Positions 23,478 to 34,900 of a stretch of DNA of 64,000 nucleotides are shown here, one piece after another. The stretch spans positions 22,568,566-22,632,565 of the forward strand of contig CM048839.1 in assembly GCA_026545765.1 (NCBI GenBank). Reading direction: 5' to 3'. The translations under genes were made by a program, and so were the position numbers. The stretch is from Plantago major. Lineage: Eukaryota > Streptophyta > Magnoliopsida > Lamiales > Plantaginaceae. Within the stretch, counting starts at the first letter, position 1. Each line of letters begins with the position of its first letter. Under the pieces are notes generated by a model. The model made no database searches. It saw nothing but the letters and a program-made list of their open reading frames with translations, and was not told where the DNA came from.

Positions 23478-26150
23478 TTCTCCCCCACCTAAGTCGTTGC
23501 CGTCCTCGGCTCGACCTTCTTGGAATTTAACCGTGCGACTCTTGCGATCTGTCCACTTCCTCAGTTCCTTCGTAGCCTTGTCCAAAGATGTCCGTTCAAG
23601 ATCGGCCTCTTTCTGTAAGAATTTGGCAAGAGTGTAGGCCGAAGGGCTGTGTCCCGAGTACCTCGTTGCTAAGCTTTGCGGAGTCATGGGTTGCCTTCCG
23701 GTTGCTAGCTCGAAAGGACTCCTCCCCGTAGATTCACTCCTCTGCAAACCTGTGATAAAATCCATTGAGATGCTCTCAAATGGATGTAGTGGCACCGGTA
23801 GTGGCCGGAGCGATCTGGATGGCTGTTGTTGTTCAACCTTGTCCTGTTGGCATACCAAGCATGTCCGGACGTAAACCTCAACATCGTCCCTCATCTTTGG
23901 CCAATAATAGGAGTCCTCCACCAATGCCATGGTACGATGCATCCCCGGATGGCCTGCCCATTGCGAGTCGTGACACTCCTTCAAGATGTCTCGCCTTAGA
24001 CTCCCCCACTTGGGCACAAACAACCGGTCTCCTTTGGTGAACAACAACTCGTCCCGAATCCAGAGTCTCCGTGTCTTTCCTTCCCGTGCCAGCTTCATAA
24101 TGTTCTGGGCCACGGGATCCCGTTCCAAGCCTTCCTGTATGCGCGCCTTGAGATTTTCCCTGGTTTGGCTTATTGCGGCAAGATCCGCCCATCGTCTTGG
24201 AGTATCGGCTACATGATTTGTTAACCCCGGCTTGTACTCCAAGGTGTAGTCGAACTGTTTGTCATTCGGCTCCGGGCTCTCATGAGCTATCGAGGATCCA
24301 TCTTGCATCAGCGCCCCTCCTATAGCAAAGTCTGATGCATTGGTTTGGACCTCATGTTCCTTGGCATGATCCGGTAAGGCAGGTACCGGCTCCTCAGTTA
24401 CCGCGGCCTTGAGTCGCTCAAAGGCCTCCTGGGCCATCATGCCTCCTCCTTTGGGCTTGTCCTCGCTGTTGGGTGAGACAACGCCCGCAAAGGTCCCTTC
24501 ACTACTTTCGAGTCCCCGATCGAATTGCATGGCCGAGATCATACTCGTACCTCTTTCTTCCCTCCTAGCCGGAATGACCCTGGTCTTTTCATGAACCAAA
24601 ATGATTAGTGCATCAGAGAAAGGAACAATGAAAGCTCGAACCTCATCAAACCATCGTAGTCCCAAAACTGCCTCATAGTCATCCATGGGAACTACGGTGA
24701 ATGAGACTTCCCCTTGCCAGTCTCCAATGCGCACTCCCACTCTGTTGGCTTGCCCGCAAACCTTCTTCGGAGCTGCATTCACGGACTTCATTGACCCTTG
24801 TCTTGGTGAGATGGCCAACTCCAAGGTCCTTGCCACTTCTTCCCGCATGTAGTTGTGGGTTGCCCCCGTATCAACAAGCGTCTTCACCTTCTTGCCCCCA
24901 ATCAAGGCATCCACAAACATAGACCCCCTTCTTGGTCCCTTGTTTGGCTCGACATTTGCCTTGAGGGCACTGAGTAAGTGCAAGGATCCCATTTGGGCCT
25001 CTTCACCTTCCGTCTCGGACTCCTCGGATCCGTGTGCTGCGGCAACTTTCTCCCCCCTCATGGGACAATTATACTTCAAGTGGTTAGTAGAACCGCAAAT
25101 GTGACAAGCTTTGGACTTACCTGAGTCCTCCGTAAGCTTTCCGGAATAGGACGCCACCTTCCCCGGCTTAGGTGGGCGGTCTCCCCCACCTTTTTCCCTG
25201 TCCTCCTTCCAGAACTTCGGTTTATCACTCAGTGGCTTCAACTCGATCAACCGTTCGGCTACCGCAATAGCCTCTGACACATTTTGTGTGTTCGCCCGTT
25301 GAATCTCAAGCTTTGCCCAAGGCTTGAGACCATCGATGAATGCAAACAGGGCCTCCGAGTCAGTTATGCTTGGCAACTCGAGCATGATCTCTTGGAACTC
25401 CTTCACATACTCCTTGATGGACTTGCTATGCGTCAATTACTTGAGCCTAGCTCGAGCCTCGAACTCCACATTTTGCGGGTAGAATTGGCGCTTGAACTCG
25501 GCCTTGAAACCCCCCCATGTCTCCATCCGGACAGTGCCTCGTTCAATGTCCGTCTCACGCCTCCTCCACCATAGTAGAGCCGTCTCGACCAAGTAGTAAG
25601 GAGCCGTTTGTAACTTGGTTGCATCATCCCGAATGTTGCAAGCACCAAAGTATCGCTCCATAGCCCATAGAAAATCATCGATCTCCCGAGCATTCCTAGA
25701 CCCCTTAAATGGGTTAGGCCTCGAAACATCAATCCAATGAGGTGCCGCACCTCCATGTTCCCCAACATTGGTCATAGCCCTTTGAAGTATAACCATCTTG
25801 CCCTTGATGGTTTCCCATGCCTCCTTCATCTCCGCCTTGTAGGCTTCGAACATGGCATGAATATCCGAGTTATGAGAGTTGATAGTGGCCAACACCTGCC
25901 CCTCCAACTCCTCATGGTTGTCCTCCAACACCTTTACCCGATCCATCAGGTCCTCCAGCGCCTTACTATGGTCATCCATGACTCCCTCGACCCAGGTCAC
26001 CCGAGTCTCCATGGACCTAACCCCCTTTGCGCCACTTGGAGCATCACTCACGTTGGAACCAGACTCCATTCCTTCCTTCTTGCACGAACTTTCCTCAAGA
26101 ACTACCTCAAACACGAAAGCAACAGAACCACAACGTGGCTCTGATACCAC
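23391..26150 (-). CDS. gag-pol polyprotein of the RT-less Ty3 element (one in-frame stop)
   Basis: From 26150 downwards a gag frame of 237 codons (retrotransposon gag: FKGSRNAREIDDFLWAMERY) ends at a TAA at 25437-25439. The same frame continues for a further 681 codons to about 23391. The TAA lies where a CAA would keep one open frame of about 920 codons. Downstream come the zinc knuckle CHICGSTNHLKYNC, a protease with LVDTGATHNYM, a remnant of the RNase H side (NASDFAIGGALMQDG; LEYKPGLTNHVAD), the integrase HHCC domain (HDSQWAGHPGMHRT, CLVCQQDK), one integrase core segment (MDFITGL) and its end (GRSPFELATGRQPM). The whole RT with its YVDD box and most of the integrase core are deleted, yet the frame stays open across the joins. 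A chromodomain was not seen. Confidence 0.85.
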
Positions 26151-26151
26151 T

Positions 26152-26536
26152 TGTCACGGGATGAAACTTCGATTTGGAACAACTCCTTGACCCGTGCGGC
26201 ACTAGACTAGTTCGCCTCGAGACTAGCTAGTAAGCCTTCAAACCAAAGTGCTTAGTGTGTAAGAAGAGTAGTGTAGAGAGCTAGAAAGTTTGCAAGAATG
26301 CTTTGAATGTGTATTTGCTTGATGATTCAAATGGAATGGCCAATGGCCTATATATACACACATCCACCTCCTTAAGGGAAGAGTGGAGAAGTTTCTAGTC
26401 CCTCCTATGTTCTAGAGAATTCTATACTTCTACCATTTACAAGAATAATCTAGAAATTGGACTTGGGCTCTTGAAAATCGGACTTGGGTCGCATAGATGT
26501 TTTGGGCTTGGACCGTAAGAATATTGGGCCGTGACA
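26152..26536 (-). repeat. 5' LTR of the RT-less Ty3 element
   Basis: A 385-bp LTR; it matches the left LTR except for three single-base differences and an extra 7 bp near 26407. It is adjacent to the tRNA-Met primer-binding site. Confidence 0.92.
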
Positions 26537-27160
26537 CTACGCTCGTGTTGTAAACCAGATACAAATGTTACAGATCAGTTATGCATTTGTTGAATCTATA
26601 AATGTTAAGATGAAAAGCTGAAGAATAACATAATCCTTGATGAAATCTTTCAATTGAGAGTTGAGACCTGATTGGTGTATCTTACAACTAAATTTCGCTG
26701 AATGAAGAAACTAAGCAATCCCCTTGTTTTCTCTCACACATACTTTGACAAGTCTGATTCAAATGATAGAATCACTTGGCAGGAACTTCATCACTTGATA
26801 CACAAGATCCCGCATATATATGTACCGCGAACCCATGAAAGCACACGGTCACAAACACATTTCTTCGCGAACATATGAACAAGAAATCATCAAACAGCAT
26901 ATCAAGTAGCAAAAGCAACTAATTATTCTACCGACAACCAAGTCTAGATTTGCCCATAAACACCAGGAATCGAATTTCTGCATCACTAGTTGAACGTACA
27001 GATCAAAAGGCTCGCTGCATCACATTAAACATGCAAGGGACAATTTCTTTTTGTTTTGATAAGTATGTACTGCCACTTCATCAGCTATTTTACTTACTCA
27101 TCCATCACTGGACTCAAATGCAGCCTAGGTGTATATCCAATAAAGAAGAAGCAAACTCAA

Positions 27161-27492
27161 TCACATTGTAGATGAATGTAAGACACAAGACAACACACTT
27201 CCAATTATCCAAGAGCTCATATCCAATGAAGACTCAAACCCAATCACAAAGCAGGTGAATCTAACACAAGAACACACACTTCCAAATATCCAAGAGCACG
27301 AAACTCCGATGTATATAGATAGTACAGTATTATTCATGAATTCTGTGTAAACTACAACAATTACTTGTCACAAGTATATGTTTCCATTTCAGTTCTCGTC
27401 TAGTTATTCATCCCGATTCCTAAACACATCAATAGACAATGAAAGAATCATCATCATCATATCATATCATATCACCTAAACCAATCTTCATT
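27161..27492 (-). other. 3' flank of PEX11A
   Basis: Contains a short tandem-like repetition (TCCAAT/ATCCAAGAGC at 27207 and 27286) and an ATCATATCATATCATATC microsatellite at about 27455. Probably includes the PEX11A 3' UTR. No gene was seen. Confidence 0.4.
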
Positions 27493-28218
27493 TCAGCAAG
27501 AAATCCAATTCTTATGAGTACTAATAACCGCAGAAACGATCCCAGCTGACGAAATCAACAACGGTCCCGACAACCGCCCCCTCCCGTCCCTAATATCCGC
27601 CAACGCCATCAACCCATCCGCCAAATCCTGCACGACCGAAAGCCGTTTCATGACCTTCTTCTCCCTCAACTTCCTCAACTTCTCCACCTGCTCACCACAC
27701 CCAACCCCTCTCAACTCCCCCAACTCAACACTAGCAACCAAACACCTCTCATCCTCATCAATCCTCCTCAATTCCCTCACCTTCAACCCCACACTCCCAA
27801 AATACCCCACAAACTCAAACCACGCGCTCCATTTCTGCAAAACGCCCAAATGCCTCTTGTCAATCAAACCCGATTTCGCCAACCAGACAAACTGTTCGAC
27901 GAAATAGTAAACACCCTCACCGCCATAGGCGATCAGGGTGAGGAGTGAGTTTAGGGACGGATCGAATTGGGCGGCGCGCAGGGCGTTGAGGTCTTGGACG
28001 AACTTGCCGAGACGGAAGGCTTTGCGGCTGAGGCCGAGGCTCGATTCGAAGGATTTGAGGCGGTGGTGGGAGTTTGGGAGGAGAGAGGAGGCGATGATGA
28101 TTTTGGAGGCGTAACGGGAGATTTTGAGGAGTTTGTCTACTCCGTCACGTTTGGCGAGGTAGATTTCCAGGTGAGTTAGGAAGTCTCTGTTGTTGGGTTT
28201 TGGTGGTGGTGCTGCCAT
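27493..28218 (-). CDS. PEX11A: peroxisomal membrane protein 11A
   Basis: PEX11 proteins elongate and help divide peroxisomes by acting on the peroxisomal membrane. The single-exon frame gives 241 residues from ATG 28218. Motifs match plant PEX11A: RDFLTHLEIYLAKRDGVDKL near the N-terminus, ISRYASKIIIASSL, LSRKAFRLGKFVQDLNALRA, YGGEGVYYFVEQFVWLAKSG and a C-terminal STHKNWISC. An in-frame ATG 36 bases upstream (28254) would add 12 residues, but the ATG at 28218 (CAACCATGGC) has the better start context and gives the family length. The membrane-facing amphipathic helix and C-terminal hydrophobic segment (GPLLISSAGIVSAVIS) are present. It has no visible lesion. A decayed second copy lies in the RCE1 intron at about 47.6-48.1 kb. 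Confidence 0.95.
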   Translation of the reverse strand: MAAPPPKPNNRDFLTHLEIYLAKRDGVDKLLKISRYASKIIIASSLLPNSHHRLKSFESSLGLSRKAFRLGKFVQDLNALRAAQFDPSLNSLLTLIAYGGEGVYYFVEQFVWLAKSGLIDKRHLGVLQKWSAWFEFVGYFGSVGLKVRELRRIDEDERCLVASVELGELRGVGCGEQVEKLRKLREKKVMKRLSVVQDLADGLMALADIRDGRGRLSGPLLISSAGIVSAVISTHKNWISC

Positions 28219-28254
28219 GGTTGATGGTTGATGATGGGTGGTTTGTTTGATCAT

Positions 28255-30590
28255 CGGTTAGCTGGTTTGGTTTTGCAGGTGGAGTGGACTGGATGGGATT
28301 ATTGAATTGGTCTTGATTGCTGTGCCGAATTTTTAAAATGTTCGTTGATGTTTGTGCCATAAATCATAAGTTTGGGACTTCAGTGAAAACTTCCATAGTT
28401 TTGGATTTTGGACCGTCATATATATAATCAAAATTATATTAGAATTAGAGTCCTTAGCGATCGGTTATAAATCTTCGAATTAAATACACAAGTGCGTGAA
28501 CTAAAACATTGTAAATCATTATTTCATGGTAAACTCATGAATTAAGGCGAATTAAACACGAATAAGAAAGATACTGAAATTTCCATTAACCTAATAAAAT
28601 AAGATGTGCGGCTCCATTTTCTACTTTTCTTATATGTATCGCTTTCGGTTCCGCAGCGTTACCACTCCACCGTCTTCTTCACTCACACCATTGTCTCAAC
28701 TAGTCGACGGTCGGCTTGCCTTCTCTAGTGAATTCCATCTCCTTCGATGTATGCCCGATTTGATCATCATTTGACTGATCTTAAAAAGTTTATGTATATA
28801 TGACAACTTTTTACTTTTGATATTAACTACTTTGTCATTTGCACTTGCTTCGCGCACGAGCTATTGCATGTATAATGTGATTTCATGACATAAGTCTTTC
28901 TGAAAACAAGAAAGTAATAAAGAAAAAGGAAATTTTGCCAAAATATTAAATTGTGATATGTTATTTGCGAATTTTTTAACTTACGATGCTTTTTCATTAA
29001 CTACACTTATTGTTACTAGAAAATCTCACATTTGGTGATGAAATACCTACTTATTTATATGATCATGAAATTCCTACTTATTTATATGATCATGAAATTC
29101 CCACTTAATCCAATAAACTATATTTTTAGCATTTTGCATTGTTTATCAATTTATATTTTATAAAATTGACAATGATGTTGAAATATGATGGATCTAATTT
29201 AATTATACATGGAAAATATTAATAATTCTATAAATAAAAATGTTTTTATTTAATTAATATCATGCGCTCTAAGGCGCTCGCGCTTTATAGATTTTTAAAA
29301 TTTTAGCGCTCTTACGCTCACGCTTTCGATTTCGCTCTCGCTCGCGCTCACGCTTTCGCTCCAGGTGATCTAGGGTCCGATGTTCAAGCTATTGAATCTG
29401 GAAGATGTAGAACAAGTAATACAAAAGAGATAGAAAGCACTTGTCCTTTTCATAATGCAATAGCTCTTCTAGTTGCTAGGTGCGGACTCAATCGGAGATC
29501 GATGATCGGGTCGACTATGGAATGAGTTGAATCAATACATTATGTGGTTAGATGGAGGTAGAGATGCGGGGATGGTAAGTGTTGGGGTTTTGGTCTTTAG
29601 ATTAGAACTAAGGAGAAGATGATGTTAGGAACTCATGTAAGGATGGAGTAGGTGGTTGATGAGAAGGCATAACAATTAATACTTGGAGTATTGCAAGTCC
29701 TAGTTGATCTCATATGGGTTATGGAGTTTCCGCCCATCTCCCTTTATCGAGATAGTTGTCGCCTCTACAGTAGATCCTAGTAACGAATCCCTTATTTTTG
29801 GAAGTGGTTGGAGACGTGGAATGATGTGTCCTCCGTCATATCTTAGTTTATGTGACTTAGTCCCCTCCTTTCATGTTTGCATTTAACACGTTTAACTACA
29901 ACTCTTTAAATAATTGGACTTGGGCCCAATTATTTCATTGTATGGCTCGAATTGTAATGTGAATGTTGGTGTGATAGCTACCACATGGCTTCCTTGAGAC
30001 TTCTTTCTTGTAGACATTTGGCCCTAGATAAAGTGCACTAGATGAGCCGACCTGACTTGATGGATTGATTCAAATCATTTGTCGAGATGGTCCAAGAGCA
30101 TTGGGCATGTTTGACTTATTAGTTGAGTTGAGACGACCCATCGCATAGATGTGGTCTTATTGGTCCGGTCCAAGTTGATTGGCAAATTGGACTGGGGAAC
30201 TTTAACATTTTTCAAATATAATTGGGCCTTACTTAGACATGTCCAAGCATTTGGGTCGAGAGTGTATCCTTCATAGAGTATATTCTACATTGTTGAGTAA
30301 GTCTATTGATGTACGATCCTTGATAATTAGAGACGGATCTATATTTTCAATAAAATTAACGTTGTTAATATCCAAAATGTTATGTTGTCAACATTGGTAC
30401 TTTTTAATATAAGCATTGGTACTTTTAATATAAAATTGAGGGATTTGGTGGTTTTAAAAAAGTACATGCTTAGTTAGTTTGGATGGGGAGTGGATTAAGG
30501 TTTGATATAAAGTAGATGGATTTGGTACAAATTAGATAATTAATTAAGGGGATCCGTGTCTATAAATGATAGTTGAGGGGTGTTATAAGG
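28255..30590. other. intergenic region, PEX11A to MULE
   Basis: 28255-28400 is the PEX11A upstream region. Beyond it lies AT-rich sequence with a 27-bp direct duplication (TACTTATTTATATGATCATG at 29048 and 29075), a run of GCGCTC/TTCGCTC motifs at 29268-29365, and at about 30310-30440 words shared with the MITE at 54.6 kb (AGAGACGGATCTAT, TTATGTTGTCAACATTG). No protein-coding gene was recognised. Confidence 0.45.
29268..29365 (+). repeat. GCGCTC / TTTCGCTC degenerate repeat block
   Basis: Repeated words such as GCGCTCACGCTTTCG and TTTCGCTCTCGCTCGCGCTC end in TCGCTCCAGGTGATCTAGG. A related block at about 22937-23015 (GATTTCGCTCTCG, GCTTTCGCTCTCG) ends GTGATCCAGG. The two share the same order of motifs, so they are copies of one dispersed repeat of unknown type. 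Confidence 0.55.
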
Positions 30591-30863
30591 CACTTCAGAT
30601 TTACTATGCAATTCCCTATTCAACATGCTATTTGATCCAATAACCATTAGACAAGTGGCAATAGCTCATTTCAACAGCATAAGCTCCAAAAGTCCAAATC
30701 TCTTCAACTTTTCCAACTTAACCCATTCAATTATTAACTATTATTAGAATAAAATAAGAATAGAAACATAAAAAATAAAAAAGAGAACAGCCTTCTCCTT
30801 CCACGGTTGTCTTCTCCAAGTTGCCTTACTCCGCCCCGGCTGCCGCATCATCTTCCAGCTTCC
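30591..30863 (+). repeat. left terminal inverted repeat of the MULE
   Basis: Matches the reverse complement of 35768-36038 through CTCTTCAACTTTTCCAACTT, TTGCCTTACTCCGCCCCGG and GCATCATCTTCCA, with small indels and point differences. The inner part contains a promoter-like CT-rich region, so transcripts from both arms could start here. Confidence 0.92.
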
Positions 30864-31960
30864 CTTCACCTATTCCGATCATACACATCTCAATCGATCA
30901 CCACGGAATCTTGTCCCTAATCCCTCGTCTATTCGTTAAGCTCAAAATGCGGCGTTTAAATATGCGGTGTCTCCGATCGAAATCTGGTGGTTACGTCAGA
31001 TCGTGTTTTGCGGCTCCTTTTGTCAAAATCACTTCGAATTCCGTCTGTAGGTAATTCTAGTATTATTATACAATTTCATATGCATAAATAATTAGAATCG
31101 ATTTGATTTGATTCTGTTTAATTCTACTTCCACGAACTATTTGCAAAGAGACAGATAATATCAATCAATCAAATGAATACCGTGTCGAGTGCTTTTAATT
31201 AGTTTCAGATTTTTGAATTTCGAATTCCGCAGGAAGATGATGAGAATGTGATCACTATCGAGTCTCACGCAATTACAGAAAAGCTGATTTCAGTGAATTG
31301 GCGAGAGCTTAGTGTTGCATAGACGGGTTTATGAAAGACGAGGCGGAAATGTGGTTGTAGTTACTCTTGATGATCTAAGCCTAAAAGTTAACTTGGATAC
31401 ATCCAATTCTAAGTTTTCCTAGTTGATGGCAGGCTTGTATATTTTGATTGTTTGATTTTTTGGAACTCTATATTTGTGGCCTTGTACTCTTCTTCGATGT
31501 TAATATGTTATGAATGAAATATGATGCTCTCATATAAATATGATGTTGGTCACTCCTAGCAATTTTGTGTGTTTTCTGTTATTACAAGTGAGAACTTAAT
31601 CTCCTGAAATTAAAGTGTATTACTTGGATTTTATGTATACAAGAGTTGAGATGAGTTCTTAAATGGTTCTTAATTTTATCCATGGAGGTTGTGACAAGAA
31701 AAAGGAAAGGCAAGCAATCTGATCCATTGACCAAGGCAACAATGTTGATTTTCATGGCTCATGTCATTTGGAAATTTACATGTCATAATTTCAAGAAAAA
31801 ATCTGCAAAAGCACTGCTATAAGAAAGCAAAATCACTTGGTTAAGTAGAAAAAAATTGGCAATCAATTGAACTCAGGTCTCAGTATAAAATGAATCTGTC
31901 TATGAAATAATAAGAAATGTCTCAGCAAAAAAAAAAAATGATGCAGCTCATAAAAATATG
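30864..31960 (+). other. MULE left arm with possible spliced plus-strand transcript
   Basis: An exon-like stretch ends CCGTCTGTAG|GTAATTC (donor at 31051). A following acceptor, TTCCGCAG|GAAGATG (31233), starts a second exon-like stretch with frame GAAGATGATGAGAATGTG..., which ends TAG at about 31323. The first stretch has an ATG at 30945 that gives only a short basic peptide when spliced, so the transcript is probably non-coding or a captured host fragment. The rest is AT-rich. Confidence 0.35.
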
Positions 31961-34900
31961 TCATGCACTTCCGTTGTCTTCCCTCGAGTTTTGTTGTTCG
32001 ATATTAGCTGTTGACTCTTCCATTAGACATTTTCCAAACTCGTTTCCCTGGAGCATTTGTGCCTATAAAAGAACAATTCCATTAGACAAATTTCCCACTT
32101 GAGTAAAATAACTTGGGTTATAATAGTGATCAAATGTACAGTAACATACATGTAGCAACATTGTCATGTTTGTATTGCTATGGTGGCCAGTTTTTCCACT
32201 TTGAGGATGGTAATTGAGTTGATTCACCTTCACAAATAAAATAAAGTAATAAGATTGACAATTAACATGTCAGGCATGGCACAACACGCGGTGATTATAA
32301 ATTACTTATATACCTCCACCTGAGATTGAGGCAAATGCGAAGGACCTTGCTGATTAGAGAAATAAGTGGTGCCCCAAGGAATATGCGGTGAGCTCCAATA
32401 AGGATGGACATTATTCTATTTCATCCAAAACATAAGTTAAACATTTTTTTTTAAAGAAAAACATGTTGATCAGAATTAACAAAATAAAAACTCTATGCGA
32501 ACCTGTGATACTTGTGGTGGATTCAATGATGTTCGAAGAGCAGCGATCCCAGTTAAGTTGTAATTACCAACATTCTCATTCTGCATAGATACATAATCAT
32601 AATTGTAAGAGATGTTACACCAGATTACGTACAACAAACAACATACAAATTATTAAGTCCACAAAAATCAAGAAATAAAAATACTCAAAACCATAGGCAA
32701 CTTACTTGTGTATCCTTTTCAAGAGGTTTAGAAATCGATGCTTTGTCTGAAGAAGAGTTCTTGTTATTTCTTGGCTTTCTTTTCTTTACAGCTTCTTCAA
32801 GTGCACTCTTTAAACGTTTTTCAGATCTTACCTTGGGAGTCTTCTTCATTTTTATACCTCGTATTATTGTTCCAGCTTCAGAAGAACCTTCTTGAGCTAT
32901 AGACATTGAATTGTTCATACTACCTCCAGCTTCAACGACCTGATTCTCTAATTCAAGAGTTGCAACACCTTGTTTCTTCGTCACTCTTGAGACTACAGAA
33001 TTTTTAACCACATAACTGGTACCCACAGTTGGTTGTGTGATCTCTTTACTATCAAACATCACATCCACATCTTCCAGTGCCTTATACCCAATAGCTTTAA
33101 CAAACTCAAACGTGCCGTCGGCTCGTGCGGCCCGTGTTGTGAGTTGACTGAATATTCGACACAGTTCTCGATAATGCTCCCCATATCTTGACTTCTCATT
33201 TGACTCCTTCAACTTATTAGATGATAAAATCGTTGATGTTCCAGAAGGTTGTGGAGAGTCCTTATTAATCCCTTTTTTTGCAGATTTTGTCCTCCTCTTC
33301 TTAATGTAAAAATCAGGAATCCTTAAAACACTATGCTCAGCAAGCACTTTTAGAGCATGTGAACATAGAATCCCTGCAAATTCAAACTTCCGACAGCTGC
33401 AATAAATTGTATGATCATAGGCATCATATGTAACAGTACGATGATAATGCTTGTTAAGAGGGGTGATCTCATATCGATAGGTGGTTCCAGATTCATAAAT
33501 TTTTCTCTTCTTCGCATCATATGACTTGCTTAACTCAGCTTGAAATAAAATGAAAGATTTGTGTGTGTAAACCTCACGAGCATGCTTCAGAATCTCGAAC
33601 TCATTAGAAAGATTTATTTTGCTGTGATTGGTCCTCAAATCTTCTTTTAATTCTTCGTATCGACGATCTTCAACTAACTTATCGAATTGCTCAAAAAACT
33701 GCAATAAACTACTCTTATGGCTCACATACCTTTTCAATATGCTGTTCATGCTTTCACTACGCTGAGTAGTAATGATATCGGCACAAAAGTATTGCCTCCC
33801 ATAAACTAACGCCCACTTTTCCTTCTTCGAAAACAATCGTTGAAGCCATTCATTATCATGTAGGTTTTCATACTTCCCTAACATATCCTCCCATGCATCT
33901 AAAAAATCTTCTTCAGCTTCATGGCCGTAAATGCAGTTCTTAAAGTCATTCACAAAATCTGGAAATTTGTTGAAGACATCTCCAATATGTTTTGCTGCAT
34001 TTTGATAAATGTGCCATATACACAATCTATGAAATGTTCCATGCCAAGTTTCTTCTAGTGCTTTTGCCATTGCTGCATCCTGATCAGTGAAGATGGTCAC
34101 GGGCCTTTTTCCGTTCATTGCTTCTTCGAAGGTACCAAATAGCCACTTGAAAGTTTCAGCCGTTTCATCATATAAAAACGCTGCACCAAACACCACAGTC
34201 TGTCTATGATGATTAACACCGACAAAGAGGCCAAACGGCCTATCTTCTTTGTTTTTTCTATATGTTGTATCAAAGCATACTACATCACCAAAATACTCAT
34301 AATCTGACATCATTTGCCCATCCGCCCAAAATATATTAGCAATCAGATCATCTTCGTCCACTTGAATGGCATTGAAAAATTTTGGATCCTGAGATTGCTT
34401 CAACTGTAGATAATTGAGTAATCCCCCTGCATCTCCATCGTGCATCCGTATTGTTCTTTTTGACCGAAGATAGTTTTTAAGGTCTTCAAGAATGTATCCC
34501 ACTTTCTCACGTCCGCCTACTTTTTGTGAAACATAGGTTAAACTGGCTTTCGGTGCTATTCCAGATTTGCTTATATTATCTATTTCAACAGCTTGATGCG
34601 CATTTATTCTTCTGTGAGACTTTAATAGATGAGATTTTCTAGGACTAACTAGCTGATGTCCTTTGTGCTCTAAGACAAGCCCAGATACTTCAAATTTACC
34701 CGTTGTACGTGCATTGATTGTCATATACGCACCACAACCTGTTCTTGTCTCTGGACGATGCGACTTATAATACACGTCTCGCTTATCTGGGCGTCTAAAT
34801 CCTTCAGCAGAGCAACAAAATTTCCTGTAGACAATTGGATTTCCTGCCTTTGACGTTCTTCTAATGCTAAATCCCATAGCAACACCATAAGCATTATAAA

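Larger units (their letters stand above)
23100..26536 (-). mobile_element. young non-autonomous Ty3 retrotransposon lacking RT
   Basis: A 3437-bp element on the minus strand. Two near-identical LTRs (23100-23477, 378 bp; 26152-26536, 385 bp) start TGTCACGGG and end GGGCCGTGACA. They differ by three substitutions and one 7-bp indel. CTAC flanks both sides (23096-23099 and 26537-26540). Next to the right (5') LTR is a primer-binding site TGGTATCAGAGCC (26138-26150 read on the minus strand), complementary to the initiator tRNA-Met. A purine tract TAGGTGGGGGAGAA adjoins the left (3') LTR at 23478-23491. The internal 2.7 kb encodes gag, zinc knuckle, protease and parts of RNase H and integrase, but no reverse transcriptase. 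It must rely on a full-length relative. Confidence 0.92.
22590..27160 (+). repeat. segmental duplication, copy B, split by an LTR retrotransposon
   Basis: 22590-23099 and 26537-27160 together match copy A (15281-16150), with the retroelement 23100-26536 inserted between AACAAGAGCC and GCTCGTGTTGTAAACC. About 22840-23030 holds sequence absent from copy A, including CGCTCTCGCTTTCGCTC-like motifs. Copy B runs up to the 3' side of PEX11A. Confidence 0.82.

Noticed and set aside
23686-25574. Several plus-strand frames opposite the Ty3 element
   Set aside because: They lie opposite the well-supported gag-pol frame and have no independent motif.
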